From: Isohypsibius dastychi
Taxonomy: Eukaryota; Tardigrada; Eutardigrada; Parachela; Isohypsibiidae
DNA: 24,661 nt
Assembly: GCA_034696485.1 (NCBI GenBank)
Contig: JAQIWT010000292.1
Location: 1 to 24,661, forward strand
Reading direction: 5' to 3'
This document shows, one piece after another, positions 19,794 to 24,661 of this stretch. The translations under genes were made by a program, and so were the position numbers. Within the stretch, counting starts at the first letter, position 1. Each line of letters starts with the position of its first letter. Under the pieces are notes generated by a model that was not told where the DNA came from, ran no database searches, and saw nothing but the letters and a program-made list of their open reading frames with translations.

Positions 19794-21196
19794 ATGGAAT
19801 CGTGCTCCCTGCAACTTCAATCGCTAGCCCGGCTAGGCCTGATACAAAATGGTGCAACACGGACATCAAATTCTGGATGGTGGCGATGGCGAACCATGCT
19901 TGGGTTAACAATGACTGGCGGAATTTTCTTTGCTATTCTGCAACTTGCTAACATCATTGTCTCGTTTTTCGCAGATGAAAAATCATCATCCAGGAACTTG
20001 CTTGTCGAAATCATAATCCAGCTTCGATATGTCTCTATTTACTTACACGGTTCGCTTTGCATCTTAATATTTCTCCTCAAACGTCACGAATTTTGTCGAT
20101 TAATGCGACACATGGGGCAGTTCGTGAAACAATCAAATGCCGTTTCTCCACAGGAGACAAGACGGATTCGACTGCTAACCTTAATATATACGGTATTGGC
20201 CTTCCTTTTGTTCTGCTTTTCCGAAGCAGTTGATTGGTGGAATATTGTCACAAACTTTCATTATGGCGATTCTGACCCCTGGAATGCACTAGCGTACAAC
20301 TTACCAGTTCACTTGACAGAGACCCATTCGCTAATAACTTGGATTTTGTTCTGCGATATTCCATACTGGCTCACTCAACAGCTGCACATGATTCTCATTA
20401 GTTGCGCCATGCTCACCATGTTTTGCATTCGTACGAACGCGTTGTGCCTTCAAAGGATAGTTGTGCGATTACAAACTCCAACACTGGATGTCATAAATAT
20501 GAGTGAGATCAAAGACGAAGTTCGACAACTAATGCAGAACTACTTCGTCCTCCAGCAAACAGCAACCCGAACATCCAATGTTTTTGGCGGGTTCTTCTTG
20601 GTTTCATTCTGTCTCAACTTTCTGACCCTGTTGGCCTTTGTCGCTGGGGTATTGGTGCAGACAACAAACAACGATCTGCTTGTTTATTACACCAACATAG
20701 TTCTTGGTATAGTGGTCTATGGGTGTTTCCTGTTGATACCGATGACCTCCCAGATAAAAATGCATGAAACGGTCTGTAAATTTTCTATTCGATAGCCGTT
20801 TTAATCGATAATCATTTGATTCGTTACAGACTGAAGAAGTTCATGACCAACTATGTGCTCTGAACCTGCTCGCCCATCAGCATTCGGGGACAAAGGAAGG
20901 CCGCCAGCTTCGTGACGCTGTCGTTGCGTTCCTTAGACTTTTCAACGACCTACCGATAAGTTTCGAAGGGTGCAGACTCATTCATGTCACCAGGACGCTT
21001 TTTGTATCGGTAAGGAATTCATTCGGGAAGGTGAAGAATCTGTTGTTTTGGTGACTGACTACTCATGCACAGCACACTGTTACAGACATTGACTCTGGTG
21101 GCTTCGTTCGCGTTGGTGAGCTACGAAGTTCTGAGTCATCATCATGGAAACAGTTCAGCATGTGCATGCAAGACTGCAAACGGGACATTACTTTAG
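19794..21196 (+). CDS. Gustatory-receptor-like seven-transmembrane protein (copy 2)
   Basis: Three exons, 19794-20771, 20830-21009 and 21086-21196, all phase 0, give 422 aa, a usual gustatory-receptor length. Splice positions match copy 1 exactly relative to the protein (KMHET and KMHEE-like junction, then before the last span). Shared motifs: LVEIIIQLRYV, EAVDWWN, SDPWNALAY, ITWILFCDIPY, SNVFGGFFLV, RLIHVTRTLFVS. Span 7, TLTLVASFALVSYEVL, stands where the family's TYhhhhhQF motif would be but lacks the canonical QF. The tail carries ACAC and N-S-S and N-G-T sequons. The first donor GTCTGT is non-consensus, but phase and the paralogue support it. AATAAA at 21348-21353 is a likely poly(A) signal. 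Probably a sensory receptor for a chemical cue; ligand unknown. Confidence 0.78.
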
Positions 21197-21347
21197 TGCA
21201 CGTTTATATTGGTATATATCAGCTTTGTCGCAGCTTCAGTCATGTCACTAAATGTTAGCAAGAACATGGAGGTGGAATGCAGGACTGTGTCACAAATGGT
21301 ACAGATGCCGGCTTTGAGTCGATAACGGATTCTACGCAGTAAAAACT

Positions 21348-21353
21348 AATAAA
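21348..21353 (+). terminator. Candidate poly(A) signal of chemoreceptor copy 2
   Basis: AATAAA about 150 bases after the stop codon at 21196, just before the 3' end of the minus-strand exons that finish at 21376. Confidence 0.4.
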
Positions 21354-21375
21354 AAACAGATTACCCGGCTACCGG

Positions 21376-21899
21376 CTATGTATTCGAAATTCTACGAGAG
21401 TTTTTGATTGTCACCTCACTCGAGCTTTCTTCAATACGATCTCCATCCATCAAATGGTCATCTGAGCTACGAGTACTTCCCGTATGAAGGGAGATCGGCT
21501 CAAAATTTAACATTTTGGTTATCTGATGCCAAGCTAACGGTACAAAACCCAACTTTTTGACGATTAGCGTACCGAATGTTTTCACGAACAGGTTAACACG
21601 GTCGCGAGAACTACCCACAGTGATACATTCAAGACCATCTGAAATTTAATAAACATACGAGAACATGAAAAGATTGCCTGATGGTTACATGATGGTTACA
21701 GTTCTCGTATCTGAAGAGCAGTAACCCAATACGCTCAGTTATAAAGGCGCTCTTACCTAGTTCGCGTTTTCGGTATTGAAACAGTGCCGACGCGCTGACT
21801 GACACAAACGTGTGGTTACAATAGAGGACCACAAAAGTCGAACGATATTGTGTTTCGCTGAAGCGGGAAGTCGGACAACAAGGTGTTGTTTGATCTGTC
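21376..21899 (-). CDS. Unrecognised protein, C-terminal two exons
   Basis: Two exons on the minus strand, about 21899-21757 and 21638-21376, are joined by a good GTAAGAG donor and TTAAATTTCAG acceptor in phase 1. The upstream exon is preceded by a strong polypyrimidine tract ending TTTTCAAG. Together they encode about 134 residues: a cysteine pair (TTPCCPT), a hydrophobic stretch (STFVVLYCNHTFVSVSASAL), a basic QYRKREL, then FVKTFGTLIVKKLGFVPLAW, and an acidic/serine tail (SSDDHLMDGDRIEESSSEV). The N-x-T sequon and hydrophobic stretches could mean a membrane protein. The first exon and start codon are not identified. I recognise no family. It runs head to head with the dioxygenase gene that starts at 22050. 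Confidence 0.4.
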
Positions 21900-22049
21900 C
21901 TTGAAAAGAAAAAAAAATTCTGTCGACCGTCGTTTCAATACGTACGAACTTCATTTATCGCTTTGTAGAACCGCTCAGATAAAAACTGACTACACAATGT
22001 TTTTTAAGTGTACATTGGAGATAATCTAAATTCCAGCGGGGCAGTGTTC

Positions 22050-23214
22050 ATGGGCGCTAGCATGACGAAAACTGCACAGCTGTATCGTACAGGGATTCTG
22101 TTTGGTATGACATGTATGAAATAACTTTCACCATGCCTGACATTCACGGTTTTTTCCAGGGTTTTTGGTGATCGGGCAATTTGTTAGGACCAGCTCGATC
22201 GCATGCGTTCCCGACAACTGGCCGGAAATAGGAAAAACTGGTCAAGTGAGCCACAACTTATCTCACCCGAAATAAGACGTTGCATATTGTACTTAAAGGC
22301 AACAAAGGTGCTCTCAAACAAGCTGTATTGTTTTACAGTGCGTCAATGTTGCTGACCTGGAAACGCGTTGTGATTATCTCGAAGTAGCCCAGTCTAGAGA
22401 CTGTCTTGACTTCGATGGCTACTGGTGTTGTTACCGTGAGACGGGTAACTTTAAACAACGGTAAACAGTCAACAACATTTTGCAGAGCCCACGGCATCGG
22501 TGCCGTCAACTACGAGTTCCACGGTCAGAACGTCAACGATGGCGGGATCGACGATTATTAAAACTGGCTCGACGACAGGAAAATACAATGCAGCCTCTTC
22601 TTACAGCACTGTGACCGACACGCCATCTGGTACAGTTATACCGTACGCACAGACAACTAACTGCACAAATGCGGTTTTCCCACGTTACCCTAGTGGACAT
22701 ATAACTGTAGTGACGTCACAAGCGCGGTAGTACAGTACTCTATCCTCCCGATAAATTGGAGGTAGAGTTTCTGCTTTATTCGATCAAGTCTGCGGGCTCC
22801 GCTTGGTAAACAGACGTGGTGAGGTCCTAATATACTGAATCAAGATATTTTACCTCCAGTTTATCGGGAAAATAGAGTAACTTTTGCAGTTAGCTTGGCT
22901 AGAGTGTCAGTGCTCAAGGCATCAGACTTGAAATTTTATTTGGTGACCTTTCAACAGGTAGCTGTTCAATCACGAACGGCGATGATCTCGGCCCATTCTA
23001 CAAGGCCAACTCGCCCATTAAGACTTTCAACGGCACGATACCACCTATGATCTGCAACAACTCAGACGTTTATGACAGGATACTGATTAACGGGACTGTT
23101 CGTGTTGCTTCCCCTGGATCCAGCTGTGGTGTTCCGACTCGCGCTGTTCTGGACATTTGGCAAGCCAACATTGACGGCGCTTACAGCCCAATTTCTCCCG
23201 CCTCGCCAGATTTC
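22050..23214 (+). CDS. Secreted intradiol ring-cleavage dioxygenase-like protein (3' part outside the window)
   Basis: Five exons: 22050-22104, 22160-22245, 22339-22444, 22486-22726, 22962-23214 (phases close; 247 codons so far). Order: signal peptide (hydrophobic TGILFGFLVIGQFV, residues about 15-27); a six-cysteine module C34-x13-C-x9-C-x10-C-x7-CC; a Ser/Thr-rich linker (about 84-150) likely O-glycosylated; then the N-terminal half of an intradiol dioxygenase: CSITNGDDLGPFYK, RILINGTVRV and the family signature LDIWQANIDGAYS. These enzymes use Fe(III) to split catechols between the hydroxyls. The Tyr/Tyr/His/His iron ligands lie in the missing C-terminal half, so activity cannot be judged. 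A good GTAAGT donor at 23215 shows the gene continues. Two in-frame ATGs (22050, 22062) are possible starts. Of two nearby acceptors (AG at 22956-22957 and 22960-22961), the second fits the phase. The family is mainly bacterial and fungal; secreted copies are known in spider mites. Confidence 0.8.
22738..22877. mobile_element. 140-bp MITE with TA target duplication
   Basis: The left end CTCTATCCTCCCGATAAATT and the right end (reverse complement CTCTATTTTCCCGATAAACT) match over about 28 bp with few differences. TA flanks both sides (22736-22737 and 22878-22879). The left arm is itself nearly palindromic (CTCTATCCTCC with GGAGGTAGAG). TA duplication points to a Tc1/mariner-type source. It sits in the intron between the linker exon and the dioxygenase exon. 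Confidence 0.7.
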
Positions 23215-24661
23215 GTAAGTAATCAGGCAGCCTTGTGAGAAGTCTCTACAGTATAACACGCGGTAATGTATCTATTTTGGTTTATTTAACAAATTTCTTG
23301 AATTTCAACATATGGAGCTTCTTTTGTAATTAAAATTTTACTTTTATCTTGTGATTTACCTTAACCTATTCGTGACCACTGACGACATTTGTGGCGGGTC
23401 GGGGTCGCGAATTTTCCTGACAACACGGTTATAGCTGAGAACGTTTGAACAACTGATATCACTAAACGAAACCCTGATCTAAAATTAGAATCAAAACTTT
23501 AAGTGTCACCGTGCAGCCGAGTCCAGCTGCACGTGGTCAAAGTTGACCAATTTGACACTTTTTTGGCACCCGTGGGTCCACGCCGATATCATGGCACCAA
23601 CTGTTGAGAAAAATCTAGCAAAAATTACCCGAAGTCTTATCATTCAATTACATCATAATCCGGAAGGATTTTAGATTTGAGCGAAAACTCACAAGATGGT
23701 GAATGATTGAATTTTCTGAGGAACATTTGTCTTCAGTGGGCATCGACAGGTTGGTGATTGTTTACGGATCTCCAGAACTTACCATCGGATTTCGTCAATC
23801 TTACACTAGCAAAAAGGGCGATGCTCGTCAGGAATTCCGTACGTTGTAGATAAATGACCGGATCAATTCCTGACCTCTGCTGAATGTCTTGCGAGTTACT
23901 GAACGTAAATAACGAATGTCTGGGCAAGAACCCAAGGAATATCGTACTGAGTTCCTGAACAGTAGTTACACGGATTCCTGACTAAGAACCATGTGGACTT
24001 CTAGTGGAGTCCCGGAAAAAACGTTTGAAACAATCATTGACCTCTATATAATACTGAAATTATGTATTTCCTTATCTTCATGTTTTCAAAATGGGGACGG
24101 AAGAATCTGTTCTTATCTGTGCTGTGCCTGTGATTTGTGAAAAACATTTCCCAGAATCCGTTCTGTCAATTCCTGTGTCTGGGATAAGATCTGTCTAGGC
24201 ATTCAACCCCTACCAGTCAAGAACCCTTCCAAGGTTTCCAACCCTGCTAAAGAATTCAATAAGACACCAGTGAGATCGCGTTGTCGGTTTTTGCTGCTTT
24301 GATGGAGGATGCAAGGCAATACCACCTCATTAGGTCAGAAAACGGTCAGTTAGTTTCCAATAATATCTTGATGCAGTCTTATTTCAGATTGATTTCTTTG
24401 TTTTAGTAAGATCGCAACCAATGTCCAAATATTTAGTTCATAATTTTGCAAACGATATATTACTTTACTCGTTATCAAGTTGTCAAATATTGGGGTCGGG
24501 TAATCCTGATCTTGGAATATTGTTATGAACTGGCGCCCATAACACTGCGACGTTTCCTCTTGATCCTACTAATTATTTTCTGTAATGAAAACCCCTTCCC
24601 CCCAAATCTCCTCACCCCCAAGCAAATCTCAACAAATATTTTCTAAGTCCGAGTTCCTGAC
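23215..24661 (+). other. Long intron (1.4 kb or more) of the dioxygenase gene
   Basis: After the donor at 23215 I read all three plus frames for the expected second half of the dioxygenase (iron-ligand region with a His-x-His motif) and found none, so the next exon is probably beyond the window. The stretch is AT-rich with a folded repeat at 23501-23560. No other gene is supported. Confidence 0.5.
23501..23564 (+). other. Nested three-way-junction inverted repeat followed by T6
   Basis: Outer stem AAGTGTCA (23501-23508) pairs with TGACACTT (23553-23560). Inside it are two hairpins: CGTGCAGC/GCTGCACG (23510-23517 with 23526-23533, 8-nt loop) and TGGTCA/TGACCA (23534-23539 with 23544-23549, 4-nt loop). 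All stems are perfect. A run of six T (23559-23564) closes it. No match to a known RNA class is claimed; a foldback repeat is the alternative. Confidence 0.5.

Overview
The window is nuclear DNA from an intron-rich invertebrate. All genes have short GT-AG introns (mostly 50-200 bp), and I see no operon-like or bacterial features. A one-LIM muscle LIM protein, gustatory-receptor-like seven-pass proteins, a receptor guanylyl cyclase family and a glycine-rich secreted peptide point to an ecdysozoan. A tardigrade is my best guess, but this is inferred from gene content and not proven.

Layout. 1-280: G-rich degenerate tandem repeat. 642-2188 (+): DPH6 diphthine-ammonia ligase, 4 exons, complete. 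2638-3001 (+): weak hypothetical. 3343-3702 (-): muscle LIM protein of the Mlp60A type, with a likely 5'UTR intron and a TATA/Inr-like promoter. 5018-5381 (+): secreted Gly/Tyr-rich small protein. 5978-9177 (-): receptor with a natriuretic-peptide-receptor-like (ANF) ligand-binding domain and one membrane span but no kinase-homology or cyclase domain. 11185-16292 (+): complete 20-exon receptor guanylyl cyclase (about 1070 aa), divergent from the previous gene and clearly its paralogue. Its last intron holds a 694-bp transposon with perfect 49-bp inverted ends. 18058-19415 (-) and 19794-21196 (+): two paralogous gustatory-receptor-like genes, again head to head. 21376-21899 (-): unrecognised C-terminal exons. 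22050-23214 (+, running off the window): secreted protein with a six-cysteine module, a Ser/Thr-rich linker and the N-terminal half of an intradiol ring-cleavage dioxygenase; its remaining exons are not visible here. One of its introns carries a 140-bp TA-flanked MITE.

The themes are sensing and secretion. Two receptor families have each been duplicated in inverted, head-to-head orientation. In the first pair one copy keeps the cGMP-producing intracellular half and the other lacks it, like a clearance or decoy receptor. The dioxygenase belongs to a family typical of bacteria and fungi and is a candidate horizontal acquisition.

Exon boundaries were worked out by hand from splice signals, reading-frame phase and paralogue comparison. 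For the four main spliced genes (DPH6, cyclase, truncated receptor, both chemoreceptors) the phases close exactly, but no transcript evidence was available.
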